Source of the DNA: JAVBRD01 sp031548365
GTDB taxonomy: Bacteria; Bacillota; Clostridia; Christensenellales; UBA1750
Assembly: GCA_031548365.1 (NCBI GenBank)
Contig: JAVBRD010000002.1
Coordinates: 1 to 64,000 of the forward strand
Direction: 5' to 3'
Length of the DNA: 64,000 bases
Shown: positions 34,095 to 42,315 of the stretch, in pieces
How positions within the stretch are numbered: the stretch's first letter is position 1
Layout: each line of letters opens with the position of its first letter
Notes under the pieces: generated by a model
The model's input: the letters and a program-made list of their open reading frames with translations, nothing else
Databases searched by the model: none
Told to the model about the DNA's origin: nothing
Position numbers and translations under genes: made by a program

Positions 34095-34838
34095 GTGCAG
34101 TTTTTTTTGCTTGCGCTGATCGCGACGCTGGTTGGTGGCATCGCGGGCATCGGCGGGGGCATGATCATCCGTCCCGCGCTTGAGATGGGCGCGGCATCAG
34201 TCGCGCTGGCTTCCTTCACTTCGGCCGCGACGGTGCTCGCGATGGCTACTGTCAACGTGTTCGCCGCGACGCGAAAAGGAGCGAAAATCCGCCTTCAGGG
34301 CACGCTGTTTATCGCGGTGGGAAGCGTCGTCGGCGGTTTCGTGGGCGGGTCCCTGCTCCAGTACGTCACCCCCAGGGCGGTCACCGGGCTTTTCATCGTT
34401 TCACTTCTGCTTGTGCTGGGCGTGGTCATCCTGCGAAAAGTGCGGCCCAGTCTGCGGATAGAAGTCAAGCATTGGGCACCGCAATTGTTGATCGGGCTGT
34501 GCACAGGTGTCATGTCGGGCTTTTTCGGCATCGGGGGAGGCCCTTTTCAGATGGCTGCGTTGCTCATCTTCATGGGCCTTGAGGATCGCGAGGCCGCGTT
34601 CCAGAGCACGTGCATCACGCTTCTGACCACTCTCTCGTCCCTCGGTCGCTACACGATGGCCGGTTACGCGGACTTTTCGCTGATCGTGTACACGGTGCCT
34701 GGCGGACTACTCGGAGGGTTGATCGGCGGCCTCGTCGCGGCCAAACTGCCCAAGGGGACGGCGACGGTTGTTTTGTGCGCGGTTGTGGCCGTCATTCTAG
34801 TGGGTGAAGTGATGAGGTGGGTGTCATGGGGGGCGTGA
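34095..34838 (+). CDS. TauE/SafE family sulfite/organic anion exporter
   Basis: This 247-residue protein has about eight hydrophobic helices and the two family repeats marked by GGIAGIGGGMIIRP and SGFFGIGGGPFQM. It is predicted to export sulfite, sulfonates or related organic anions across the membrane. It starts (GTG) two bases after the fumarase beta stop and overlaps the next gene by 13 bases, so it belongs to the same operon. Confidence 0.88.
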   Translation: MQFFLLALIATLVGGIAGIGGGMIIRPALEMGAASVALASFTSAATVLAMATVNVFAATRKGAKIRLQGTLFIAVGSVVGGFVGGSLLQYVTPRAVTGLFIVSLLLVLGVVILRKVRPSLRIEVKHWAPQLLIGLCTGVMSGFFGIGGGPFQMAALLIFMGLEDREAAFQSTCITLLTTLSSLGRYTMAGYADFSLIVYTVPGGLLGGLIGGLVAAKLPKGTATVVLCAVVAVILVGEVMRWVSWGA

Positions 34839-35959
34839 CTCCGCGTATCCAACAGCTGAATATCATGATCAAGCCCGCGTCCAGCCTTTGCGATATGGCG
34901 TGTGGGTATTGCTTCTACTGCGACGAAGCCAAGAAGCGGGAGGTCGCGTCGACTGGCATCATGAGCGAGGAAACGGCGTCGCTCGTGATTGAACGCGCTT
35001 TTGAGACAGGCGCAGCTGCTGTACAATTCATGTTCCAGGGCGGAGAACCGACCCTGGCCGGTATTCCTTTTTTTGTACGTTTCACCGAGAGGGTGCGCGA
35101 CCGAAATGATGGAGGCGTCCGGGTGGGGTATGCGCTTCAGACCAACGGGTGCGCGCTCACTCGCGACTTTGCACAGTTTTTCGCGCGCGAAGGCTTCTTG
35201 CTCGGACTCTCGCTGGATGGCCCCAAGGACATCCACGACGCCATGCGCGTGACCCGCGAGGGCAAAGGGACGTTCGCGCGCGTCATGAAGTCGGCGGCGC
35301 TTCTGGCCGAAGAGCACGTTGAGTTCAATATTCTCTCGGTAGTGACGGCGCTCTCGGCCAGGCATGTGGACAGTGTGTATGCGTTTTACAAAAAATCGGG
35401 ATTCCGATTCCTTCAATACATCCCATGCCTTGACCCGCTGGACACCGCCCCCTTTGCCTCGCGTCACTCGTTGACTCCGGCTGGGTATGAGCGCTTTCTC
35501 AAGCGGCTGTTTGACCTGTGGTACGCTGATCTTGCGCGTGGAGAGTACACGTCCATCCGTTATTTTGACAACGTCGCGCAAATGGCGGCGGGACGCGGCC
35601 CCGAGCTTTGCGGGCTGAGCGGCGAGTGCGCGGGTCAGCTTATCGTGGAGGCGGACGGAACTGTTTATCCGTGCGATTTTTTCTGTGTTGATAACTGGCG
35701 TTTGGGCAATTTACGGGATGCGAGCTTTGTCGATATGAAAACAGATGAAACCATGGGGAGGTTCATTGAAAGCTCTCGCCACAACGACCCGAAGTGCCGC
35801 TCCTGCCGCGTCTACGCGCTGTGCCGCGGAGGGTGCAGGCGCGACCGTGATCACGCGTTGGATGGCGTCGCCGGGAATCACATGTACTGTGAAGCCATCG
35901 CGTCCTTCCTCGAGTACGCGGCACCGAGGTTCGCTGAGATCGCGCGCAGAATGACTTAA
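34826..35959 (+). CDS. Anaerobic sulfatase-maturating enzyme-like radical SAM/SPASM protein
   Basis: This protein of about 377 residues has the radical SAM motif CDMACGYC, FQGGEPTLAG, LSLDGPKDIHDAMR, and a Cys-rich SPASM region (CGLSGEC, YPCDFFC, CRSCRVYALCRGGC) for auxiliary clusters. This is the anSME layout that converts Cys or Ser of sulfatases to formylglycine. The ATG chosen follows GAGGTGG; a GTG three codons earlier is possible. It overlaps the TauE-like gene. No sulfatase is encoded in the window, so the target is elsewhere or is a different protein. Confidence 0.88.
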   Translation: MGGVTPRIQQLNIMIKPASSLCDMACGYCFYCDEAKKREVASTGIMSEETASLVIERAFETGAAAVQFMFQGGEPTLAGIPFFVRFTERVRDRNDGGVRVGYALQTNGCALTRDFAQFFAREGFLLGLSLDGPKDIHDAMRVTREGKGTFARVMKSAALLAEEHVEFNILSVVTALSARHVDSVYAFYKKSGFRFLQYIPCLDPLDTAPFASRHSLTPAGYERFLKRLFDLWYADLARGEYTSIRYFDNVAQMAAGRGPELCGLSGECAGQLIVEADGTVYPCDFFCVDNWRLGNLRDASFVDMKTDETMGRFIESSRHNDPKCRSCRVYALCRGGCRRDRDHALDGVAGNHMYCEAIASFLEYAAPRFAEIARRMT

Positions 35960-35968
35960 GATGCTTGT

Positions 35969-36004
35969 GTGAAGGCGCTGGATTCCGCATAGAATCCAGC
36001 GCCT
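35969..36004. terminator. Bidirectional hairpin between convergent units
   Basis: GAAGGCGCTGGATTC and GAATCCAGCGCCTTC form a perfect 15-bp stem with a six-base loop. It separates the anSME operon from the minus-strand Cys-rich gene. There is no U tract on either side. Confidence 0.65.
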
Positions 36005-36025
36005 TCGATGTACAGGGTACGCGGC

Positions 36026-36910
36026 TTATCCGGGTGGATAGATGGGGAGGCTGAAGTACCAATCGCACCGAGAATCGGTTTGACAGCAGTCGCGCGATTC
36101 GCAGGGTTCTATCGTCGCGACATAGAAGCACACCTCGGCGTCGTAGCACGCGCGGAGCGCAAAGGGGCTGTCGCATGACCCTCCAGCCGGTGTGATGCGC
36201 ACGCGCGCCATTGCGCCGAACGTATAGGAACGGTTGCGCGGGAGCCTAAGTAACGTGTTCTGCGGGATGATGATGACGTCTTCGCCGTTGAAGCGGTTGC
36301 CGTTTTCATCGCAAAAACACACATCAATGGGTACGATGATCTCCGCCGTCACACGAAACTTTCCGGCGACACCGCATGTTGGCTCGACCACCACATCGCG
36401 CACTTCGGGCTGCCGCTGGGTGGCGCACGCGCTGATCAGCTGCAGAGGGGGGACGGGCGGGCACGCGGGGCGTATTCGCTGCGGATAGAGCGTCACACTC
36501 TGATCGCATACGCGGCTGCGCACCATGTCGGTGAAGCATTGCTGAATCGCGCCCGTGGGGCGGGTGACGCAAGGCGCGGGCTGGGGGCGGCAGCAAACAT
36601 CGCGAGGAGGGGGACAGGGCGGCGGGCATCTGGGCTCGCACCGAGGCTCGCACCGTGGTTCGCATCTTGGCTCGCACCGAGACTCGCATCGTGGTTCGCA
36701 CCGAGGCTCGCACCGAGGTTCGCATCTTGGCTCGCACCGAGGCGCGCAGCGGGGTTCACACGTCGGTGCAGTGCGCCGGTCGCAGGGGATATCACACCGT
36801 GGGTCGGGGATAATCGGGACCGGGCGCGGCGCCGGCCAGATCGGGTTAATGGAGCAAGGCTCACGGCCGCGGCTCCAGAATTGGGCAGCGACCGGTTTGT
36901 CAATTTTCAT
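36026..36910 (-). CDS. Cys-rich CEPR repeat protein, surface or spore-coat-like
   Basis: The 294-residue protein, starting at MKIDKPVAAQFWSRG behind GGGAGGAG, has a Pro/Cys N-terminal part, then eleven four-residue units C-E-P-R (one CAPR, one CESR; DNA 36629-36760), CPPPCPPP, and a C-terminal domain of about 150 residues with paired Cys and a beta-rich look (VVEPTCGVAGKFRVTAEIIV; FCDENGNRFNGEDVIII). No signal peptide. The C-terminal half resembles clostridial coat-type proteins in style, but I recognise no family. The repeats vary silently at third positions, arguing for selection on the protein. A cross-linked coat or metal-binding role is conjecture. Confidence 0.7.
   Translation of the reverse strand: MKIDKPVAAQFWSRGREPCSINPIWPAPRPVPIIPDPRCDIPCDRRTAPTCEPRCAPRCEPRCEPRCEPRCEPRCESRCEPRCEPRCEPRCEPRCPPPCPPPRDVCCRPQPAPCVTRPTGAIQQCFTDMVRSRVCDQSVTLYPQRIRPACPPVPPLQLISACATQRQPEVRDVVVEPTCGVAGKFRVTAEIIVPIDVCFCDENGNRFNGEDVIIIPQNTLLRLPRNRSYTFGAMARVRITPAGGSCDSPFALRACYDAEVCFYVATIEPCESRDCCQTDSRCDWYFSLPIYPPG
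36629..36760 (-). repeat. Eleven 12-base tandem units encoding CxxR
   Basis: Uninterrupted in-frame units of 12 bases. They differ mostly by synonymous changes (CCG/TCT/TCG for Arg on the plus strand), so the array is not recent slippage alone. Confidence 0.85.
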
Positions 36911-37000
36911 AGTGATTCTCCTCCCGTGGGGGATACAGATCATCATATGATGGGACAGCTTCGGAGAGTTCAGGTTGCTGGCGAATCCGCAGCGCGCGGA

Positions 37001-37029
37001 TTGACAACGAACAGCGCTGGCGATATAAT
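37001..37029 (+). promoter_or_regulatory. Consensus sigma-A promoter of the MBL-ABC transporter operon
   Basis: TTGACA, exactly 17 bases, TATAAT: a perfect match, placed 35 bases before the start codon. Confidence 0.9.
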
Positions 37030-37063
37030 GAATAATCACATAAATATGCAAGGGAGGCGCGGT

Positions 37064-37954
37064 TTGGAGAGAATCAAGGACGCCATACAGCCCGAGCGCT
37101 GGTTTGACGCGCTCCCAAGAAAAGGCTTCGCGGAGCTCGCGCGCGTTGAGCAGTCCCAGCCGTGGTTTGAGGTATACAAGCTGCCTCACGATGTCTATGC
37201 GCTCTACGAGCCGTGCCACTTTCAGGAGGTCATCTCGTATCTTGTGCTGGGAAGTGAGCGCGCGCTTTTGCTGGATACGGGCATGGGCATCGGGGACATA
37301 AGAAAGCTCGTCGGGGAGCTGACGGGGCTGCCGCTGATCGTGGTCAACAGCCATACGCATTTTGACCACGTTGGGTGCAACTGGCGGTTTGACGCCGTGT
37401 ACGCGCTCGACCATCCGGTGGCCAAAGCGCGGCTTGAGCGCGGGCAATCAGGTGAGCACATCCTCTCTCAGCTTGGGGGTGAGTCGACGTGGAAGCCGTA
37501 TCCTGACGGGTTTGACCCGACGAGGTATGAGATCAAGCCGTGCCGCTACCAGCCGCTTAAGGACGGGCATGTCTTCAGCCTTGGCGGGCGCAAGCTCACG
37601 GCCATTCACACGCCCGGGCACTCACCGGAAAGCATCATGCTGCACGACGATCTCAGCGGTGTGCTCTTCACGGGCGATACGTTTTATCCCGCGACACTCT
37701 ACCTGCATTTTGAGACGCCCGACGGCATGAACTCGGACTTTGCGGTTTTCAGGAATACGATGAAAAAACTCGCGGCGCTCAAAGATGTGACTGCGCTTTA
37801 TACCAGCCACAACGAGCCGGTTGTTGACGCCGCCGCGCTTGAGCGCGTGTCGGACGCGTGCGAACGTGTCGCGGGCGGGAATGAACCCTTCCAAACGGAC
37901 GAAAACGGGCTAAAAAAGTACGCGTTCGATGGTTTCGCCATCGTGACCCGATAA
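37064..37954 (+). CDS. MBL-fold metal-dependent hydrolase
   Basis: This 296-residue protein has the metallo-beta-lactamase motifs SHTHFDHVG (H-x-H-x-D-H), then TPGHSPESIML and LFTGDTFY (Asp ligand), and TSHNEPV (last His), all intact. The start is TTG six bases after AGGGAGG. Substrate is unknown; family members hydrolyse thioesters, lactones, nucleic acids or phosphodiesters. It is 19 bases before the ABC transporter and shares its promoter. Confidence 0.82.
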   Translation: MERIKDAIQPERWFDALPRKGFAELARVEQSQPWFEVYKLPHDVYALYEPCHFQEVISYLVLGSERALLLDTGMGIGDIRKLVGELTGLPLIVVNSHTHFDHVGCNWRFDAVYALDHPVAKARLERGQSGEHILSQLGGESTWKPYPDGFDPTRYEIKPCRYQPLKDGHVFSLGGRKLTAIHTPGHSPESIMLHDDLSGVLFTGDTFYPATLYLHFETPDGMNSDFAVFRNTMKKLAALKDVTALYTSHNEPVVDAAALERVSDACERVAGGNEPFQTDENGLKKYAFDGFAIVTR

Positions 37955-37973
37955 CAGAAAAGGATGTAGACAC

Positions 37974-38738
37974 ATGAAGAAAATCGCTCTGATCACAGTT
38001 GTGGCTTTGGTTCTTGCGCTCGCGCTCGCGGCGTGCGCCCCCGCCACGTCCGCGCCGGTTGGAGAGACGTTCGGCGGCCAGATCGCCAAGGCGGGCACGC
38101 TGATTGTCGGCACAAGCCCGGACTATCCCCCGTATGAGTCGCTCGATGAAAAAGGCAACCTCGTGGGCTTTGACATCGAGATGATGAACGCGCTCGGCAA
38201 GGCCATGAACCTGACCATCGAATTTAAGCAAATGGATTTCTCCACGATCATCTCAGCGCTTCAGGCCAGCCAGGTCGACGTGGGTCTATCGGGTTTTACG
38301 TACGACAAGGAGCGCGACGTGCTCTTCACCACGGGCTACTTGAAGACTGCGCAGGTCGCCGTCGTCAAAAAAGACGGCCCGATCAAGACAACGAAAGACC
38401 TCGAAGGCAAGAAGCTCTACGCGGGTCTGGGTACAACGGGCGAGATCGCGATCAGCGACATCGAAGGCGCGGAGCAGATCATGGCGAGCGATTACCTCGT
38501 CGCGTTTGAGATGCTGCGCAACGGCCAGATCGACGGCGTCGTGTGTGACCTTGGCGTCGGCCAGGAGTACGGCAAGCAAGACGGCCTGATCATGCTGGAG
38601 GAGCGCCTGATTGACGAAGAGAACATGATCATCGTCAAGAAGGGCAACGACAAGCTGTATGAAGCGCTCAACAAGGCGATTGCGACGTTCATCACGACGC
38701 AGGAGTACAAGGATCTCGTCAAAAAGTACAAGCTGTAA
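37974..38738 (+). CDS. Amino-acid ABC transporter substrate-binding lipoprotein
   Basis: This 254-residue periplasmic-binding-protein type 3 has a lipobox LAAC after a hydrophobic signal, then GTSPDYPPYESLDEKGNLVGFDIEM across the ligand-binding start, and SGFTYDKERD. It captures polar amino acids (family members bind Gln, Glu, Arg, Cys and others) and delivers them to the adjacent permease. RBS is AAAAGGATG. Confidence 0.92.
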   Translation: MKKIALITVVALVLALALAACAPATSAPVGETFGGQIAKAGTLIVGTSPDYPPYESLDEKGNLVGFDIEMMNALGKAMNLTIEFKQMDFSTIISALQASQVDVGLSGFTYDKERDVLFTTGYLKTAQVAVVKKDGPIKTTKDLEGKKLYAGLGTTGEIAISDIEGAEQIMASDYLVAFEMLRNGQIDGVVCDLGVGQEYGKQDGLIMLEERLIDEENMIIVKKGNDKLYEALNKAIATFITTQEYKDLVKKYKL

Positions 38739-38756
38739 GCGGACGGGAGGCACCCC

Positions 38757-39434
38757 GTGGAGATACTCCAGAAAATACTCGCAGGGCAGCTGCAGTACTT
38801 GGCGTTGGGCGCGCTGCTCTCGCTCGGGCTTGCCATCGGCGCGCTGGTGATCGGCGTGTTCATCGGCATGTTCGGCGCGATGGGACGCATCTCGCGCAAT
38901 GGCATCGTGCGCGGAATTGCCACGGTTTACGTTGAGTTTTTCCGCGGCACGCCCATGCTGCTCCAGATCCTGTTCATCTTCCTGGGCATACCGAGCATCT
39001 ACAAGGCCGTGACGGGGCAATCGCTCTTCCTTGAACCCTTTGTCGTGGGTTTGATCGCTATGGGCATTAACTCCGGAGCGTACACGACCGAGCTGATCCG
39101 TTCGGGCATCGAGTCCATCGACAAAGGCCAAATGGAAGCCGCCCGCTCGCTCGGTTTATCCCGCTGGCAGGCCATGATTTATGTCATCTTCCCGCAGGCG
39201 TTCAAGCGCATCGTGCCCCCTCTGGTGTCTGAGTTCATCGTGCTTGTCAAAGACTCTTCCCTGGTGTCCACCATCGGCGCGATGGAGCTCCTCAAGCGCA
39301 GTCAGGTGTTGGGGGCGCGGTACTACAGCTACGTCGTTCCGCTCATCGTGGCATCCATCATGTACCTATGCATGACGCTGACGATCTCCTGGTTCGCGCG
39401 CAAGCTCGAAAGGAGGCTCAAAGTCAGTGATTAA
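38757..39434 (+). CDS. Amino-acid ABC transporter permease
   Basis: The 225-residue His/Glu/Gln/Arg-type permease has an N-terminal helix, VEFFRGTPMLLQILFIFLG, the EAA-loop EAARSLGLSRWQAMIYVIFPQA and further hydrophobic helices. The start is GTG behind CGGGAGG. It overlaps the ATPase gene by eight bases and probably acts as a homodimer. Confidence 0.92.
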   Translation: MEILQKILAGQLQYLALGALLSLGLAIGALVIGVFIGMFGAMGRISRNGIVRGIATVYVEFFRGTPMLLQILFIFLGIPSIYKAVTGQSLFLEPFVVGLIAMGINSGAYTTELIRSGIESIDKGQMEAARSLGLSRWQAMIYVIFPQAFKRIVPPLVSEFIVLVKDSSLVSTIGAMELLKRSQVLGARYYSYVVPLIVASIMYLCMTLTISWFARKLERRLKVSD

Positions 39435-40149
39435 AGTCGATGGTCTCTGCAAGTCCTTCGGAGAGCTACGTGTTCTGGTCGACGTGAGCATTGGGATCAA
39501 CAAGGGTGACATCCTGTGCTTCATCGGGCCTTCGGGATCGGGGAAGTCCACGCTCCTGCGCTGCATCAACGGCATTGAGAGGCCGGAGAAGGGCAGCATC
39601 GTGATCGACGATGTGGACATGCTCCACCACAGGACCAATCTCGACCACATGCGCGCCAAGGTGGGCTTCGTATTTCAAAACTTTAACCTTTTCCCACATA
39701 TGACCGCGGTGGACAACATCATGCTCGCGCCCCTGCGCGTGCTCAAACAACCGGAGGACCGGGCGAGAAAAGACGCGATCTCCCTGCTCGCGCGCGTGGG
39801 GTTGTCCGACAAGGTCAATGCTTACCCGGCGCAGCTTTCAGGAGGACAGCGGCAACGCGTCGCCATCGCGCGGGCGCTCGCCATGAATCCCGACTACATG
39901 CTCTTTGATGAGCCGACCTCCGCGCTTGACCCTGAAATGATCGGCGAAGTGCTCGAAGTCATCCGCAGTCTCGCGAAGACGGGCATGACCATGGCCATCG
40001 TCACACACGAGATGAGCTTTGCCCGGGAAATCGCCACCAGCGTGGTGTTCATGGACGAAGGCCGCATCGTTGAACAAGCCAAGCCCGACGACTTCTTCAC
40101 TTCCCCCAGGAACCCGCGCACCATCGAGTTCATCAGCAAGATTCTGTAA
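39427..40149 (+). CDS. Amino-acid ABC transporter ATP-binding protein
   Basis: The 240-residue GlnQ-like ATPase has Walker A GPSGSGKSTLLR, Q-loop FVFQNFNLFPHMTA, ABC signature LSGGQRQRVAIARALA, Walker B MLFDEPTSALDPE and the switch His in IVTHEMSFA. All elements are intact. The start is GTG overlapping the permease end. It powers uptake by the two upstream gene products. Confidence 0.95.
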   Translation: MIKVDGLCKSFGELRVLVDVSIGINKGDILCFIGPSGSGKSTLLRCINGIERPEKGSIVIDDVDMLHHRTNLDHMRAKVGFVFQNFNLFPHMTAVDNIMLAPLRVLKQPEDRARKDAISLLARVGLSDKVNAYPAQLSGGQRQRVAIARALAMNPDYMLFDEPTSALDPEMIGEVLEVIRSLAKTGMTMAIVTHEMSFAREIATSVVFMDEGRIVEQAKPDDFFTSPRNPRTIEFISKIL

Positions 40150-40163
40150 ACCGGGCGAAGACG

Positions 40164-40191
40164 GCGGCGTGGAGGTTAACCTCCACGCCGC
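40164..40191. terminator. Hairpin after the ABC transporter operon
   Basis: GCGGCGTGGAGG pairs perfectly with CCTCCACGCCGC around TTAA. There is no U tract, so termination may be incomplete or Rho-aided. Confidence 0.55.
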
Positions 40192-40330
40192 TCAGAATGT
40201 TGTCGCGCCAGAAAAGGCGCTTGCCGCCCTAACCCTGGAGATCCGTATGAACCTGAAGCTCATGTGACGAAACGCGGCGCTCGGATTGACGGCATGTCAT
40301 CATTCCGGGCGCGCTGTTTTGTGCGTGGCT

Positions 40331-40678
40331 TTATTCCCAGAAAAGCAGCCCGGACTCCTCGAAGTATAGCTGCACTTGATCCATGTAATCGTCGACGAAG
40401 TGTGCGATGCGCATCTCTTCCTCGTCAGAAAGGCCGGGCCTCGATCCGATGAGCGCTTCGCACAGCGCTTCGAAGGCGTCGTCGTCGTCATAGAAACTGT
40501 CGCCGGGGGTGCCGTCCTCCGTCAAGACACCCGTGTCGGCCATAAAACGCAGGTCGGCCACAAGCAGTTCGCAAGTAAGCGCGGCGACCTCGGCGTCGGA
40601 GAAAGCGTTGTGCTCCGCAAGCGCTCTCATGGCGTGCGATATGCGCGCCGCAGCGTCCTGGAAATCAAAGCCTTTCAT
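40331..40678 (-). CDS. Small acidic protein of unknown function
   Basis: The 115-residue protein is rich in Asp and Glu (DSFYDDDDAFEALCEAL; LSDEEEMRIAHFVDDYM) and lacks membrane helices. I recognise no family. It overlaps the 3' end of the MFS gene by 14 bases on the same strand, which supports it as a real, cotranscribed gene. Its predicted helices could serve as a protein-binding partner, but nothing shows a function. Confidence 0.5.
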   Translation of the reverse strand: MKGFDFQDAAARISHAMRALAEHNAFSDAEVAALTCELLVADLRFMADTGVLTEDGTPGDSFYDDDDAFEALCEALIGSRPGLSDEEEMRIAHFVDDYMDQVQLYFEESGLLFWE

Positions 40679-42077
40679 GCTGTTTGATCCACCTTTTTCG
40701 TTTGATCATCACATTCAAAGCCCGCGCGCGGACGCGAAGGCCGTGTATCATGTATCGGAATGTTTCGCGCGTGGATTTGGCGTCCGGCTCGATGAGGAGA
40801 CCCGCGCCTAAAAAGAGCACGATGAAACGCAGGACAGACGAGAGCCAGAAACTCATCGTGTAGCGATTGACCGTGACAAAGGGGATGGTCACGCCGTCAA
40901 ACGCGGTGAACACGTTCTGGATCAAAAACCCGCCAATGACGAACGCGAGCGCGTTTCCGATCAGCTGGGTCGAGACGCTGTACGCGGCGATATAGAACGA
41001 TCGGTTTTTCTCGGGCGACGCGTTGAGCAGCATGTTTTGCGCGGACAAGTCAACGGCGCACCAAGACGCACCCGCGATGACCTGATACAGGCCGACCAGG
41101 TAGAAATTGTGCGCGTTGAGCAGCGGCCATAGAAGCGGTGTCCCTGCGGCAACAAGCCCTGCAAGCTTGACCACGGGTTTGTAGCCGTGGCTGTCCATCA
41201 GCCGCCCCCAAAAGGTGACGAAGACGGCGGTTGCGACCATGGACATGATGTTGTTCAGCACAGTGATCTGGAAATAGCTCATCTTCAGCACGTCGAGCAT
41301 AAACACTGTGTAGAACGGGCCGGGGAGACGCGCTGAGAAATACCAGAGCGTCCAGTAGCAAACCAGCTTGAGGAAACGCTTGTTCTTGATCAGGCCGCGT
41401 GCCATGGAGAGCGTGGAATCGCCTGCCGTTTTTTCGGGCATGGGCGGCCACTTGATGAAGATGAACGTCAGGATGTCCGCCGTGCCGAACAGCGCGGCGA
41501 GCGTGAACACGATGAGGTAGCCGGTGTAGCCCGATAACGCGTCCAGCGTCAGGCTGATGAAAAGGCTCGCGATCACGCCGACGACGGTCATCACCCGGCT
41601 GCGCGATGAGAAGTATCTCCCGCGTATCCGGATGGGCACGAGGTCGCCCACGAGCGAGAAGAAACTGACGTTGACAAACGCGCCCGAGCAGCTCGACACC
41701 GCCACGAACACGACCACCGACCACACGCGCAGGTTGGTCATCTGTTCCGGAAAAATCAGGGGGACCAGCGCGACGGGGAGCCACATCATGCGCTGGATCG
41801 TGCCGAAAAAAATCATGGTGAAGCGCCGTGCGCGCGTCTTTTCGACGATGGCCGACGCGAAGAGCTGCATCGCACCCCCGATGAACGGGATGGCCATGAG
41901 CACGGAAAAGACAAAATCGTCAGCTCCAAGCATGCGGACGTAGCCCGTGAGCGCGGGCCCGTCCGTCACCATGAAGCCGACCTGCCCAAAGCTGACGGCC
42001 AAAATGACCAAGTAAAGGCTGCGCACGAGGTCGGGAGTCAGCCCCTGCGTGTCGATGAGCCTGAACCGGGCGCGCAT
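40665..42077 (-). CDS. MFS-type membrane transporter
   Basis: This protein of about 470 residues has roughly twelve hydrophobic segments (for example LYLVILAVSFGQVGFMVTDG; FMSVLMAIPFIGGAMQLF-like; FYLVGLYQVIAGASW) and an intracellular loop RGRYFSSRSRVMTVVG of MFS type. Substrate is unknown. The start is set at MRARFRLID because a terminator of the upstream gene lies inside the longer frame; the ribosome binding site is weak. It resembles the MFS_1 families of unknown cargo in Clostridia. Confidence 0.72.
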   Translation of the reverse strand: MRARFRLIDTQGLTPDLVRSLYLVILAVSFGQVGFMVTDGPALTGYVRMLGADDFVFSVLMAIPFIGGAMQLFASAIVEKTRARRFTMIFFGTIQRMMWLPVALVPLIFPEQMTNLRVWSVVVFVAVSSCSGAFVNVSFFSLVGDLVPIRIRGRYFSSRSRVMTVVGVIASLFISLTLDALSGYTGYLIVFTLAALFGTADILTFIFIKWPPMPEKTAGDSTLSMARGLIKNKRFLKLVCYWTLWYFSARLPGPFYTVFMLDVLKMSYFQITVLNNIMSMVATAVFVTFWGRLMDSHGYKPVVKLAGLVAAGTPLLWPLLNAHNFYLVGLYQVIAGASWCAVDLSAQNMLLNASPEKNRSFYIAAYSVSTQLIGNALAFVIGGFLIQNVFTAFDGVTIPFVTVNRYTMSFWLSSVLRFIVLFLGAGLLIEPDAKSTRETFRYMIHGLRVRARALNVMIKRKRWIKQHERL

Positions 42078-42187
42078 TCGCTGTAACAAACAAAAACCTC
42101 TGCAAATCAGTCTGGCGAGGAGGGCGGGGGTGAACGCTGTGAGCGCTGCACAGTCATCGTTGGCTAAGTGGGGGCTTAGCATCGTAA

Positions 42188-42215
42188 ATAAAAAGCCTGC
42201 TTTGTATGCAAGCAG
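42188..42215 (-). terminator. Terminator of the UPF0210/ACT unit
   Basis: On the minus strand, CTGCTT and AAGCAG form a short stem around GCATACA, followed by GCTTTTTATT. Confidence 0.6.
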
Positions 42216-42315
42216 TGTTTCGCAGTCCATGGCGCGAACGCGCCGGCCGACAGGGTACGGGGACAATGTCCCCGGCGCGGGGTTCAGGGCCGCGAAGGCC
42301 CCTGCGTTCCCTCGT

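Noticed and set aside
36629..36760. Tandem 12-base units as a CRISPR-like array
   Set aside because: There are no spacers; the units are contiguous and in frame within a gene with a good ribosome binding site.
36930..36960. Sporulation sigma-E/K site (CATATGAT) upstream of the CEPR gene
   Set aside because: Only the -10-like part fits; no matching -35 at the right distance.
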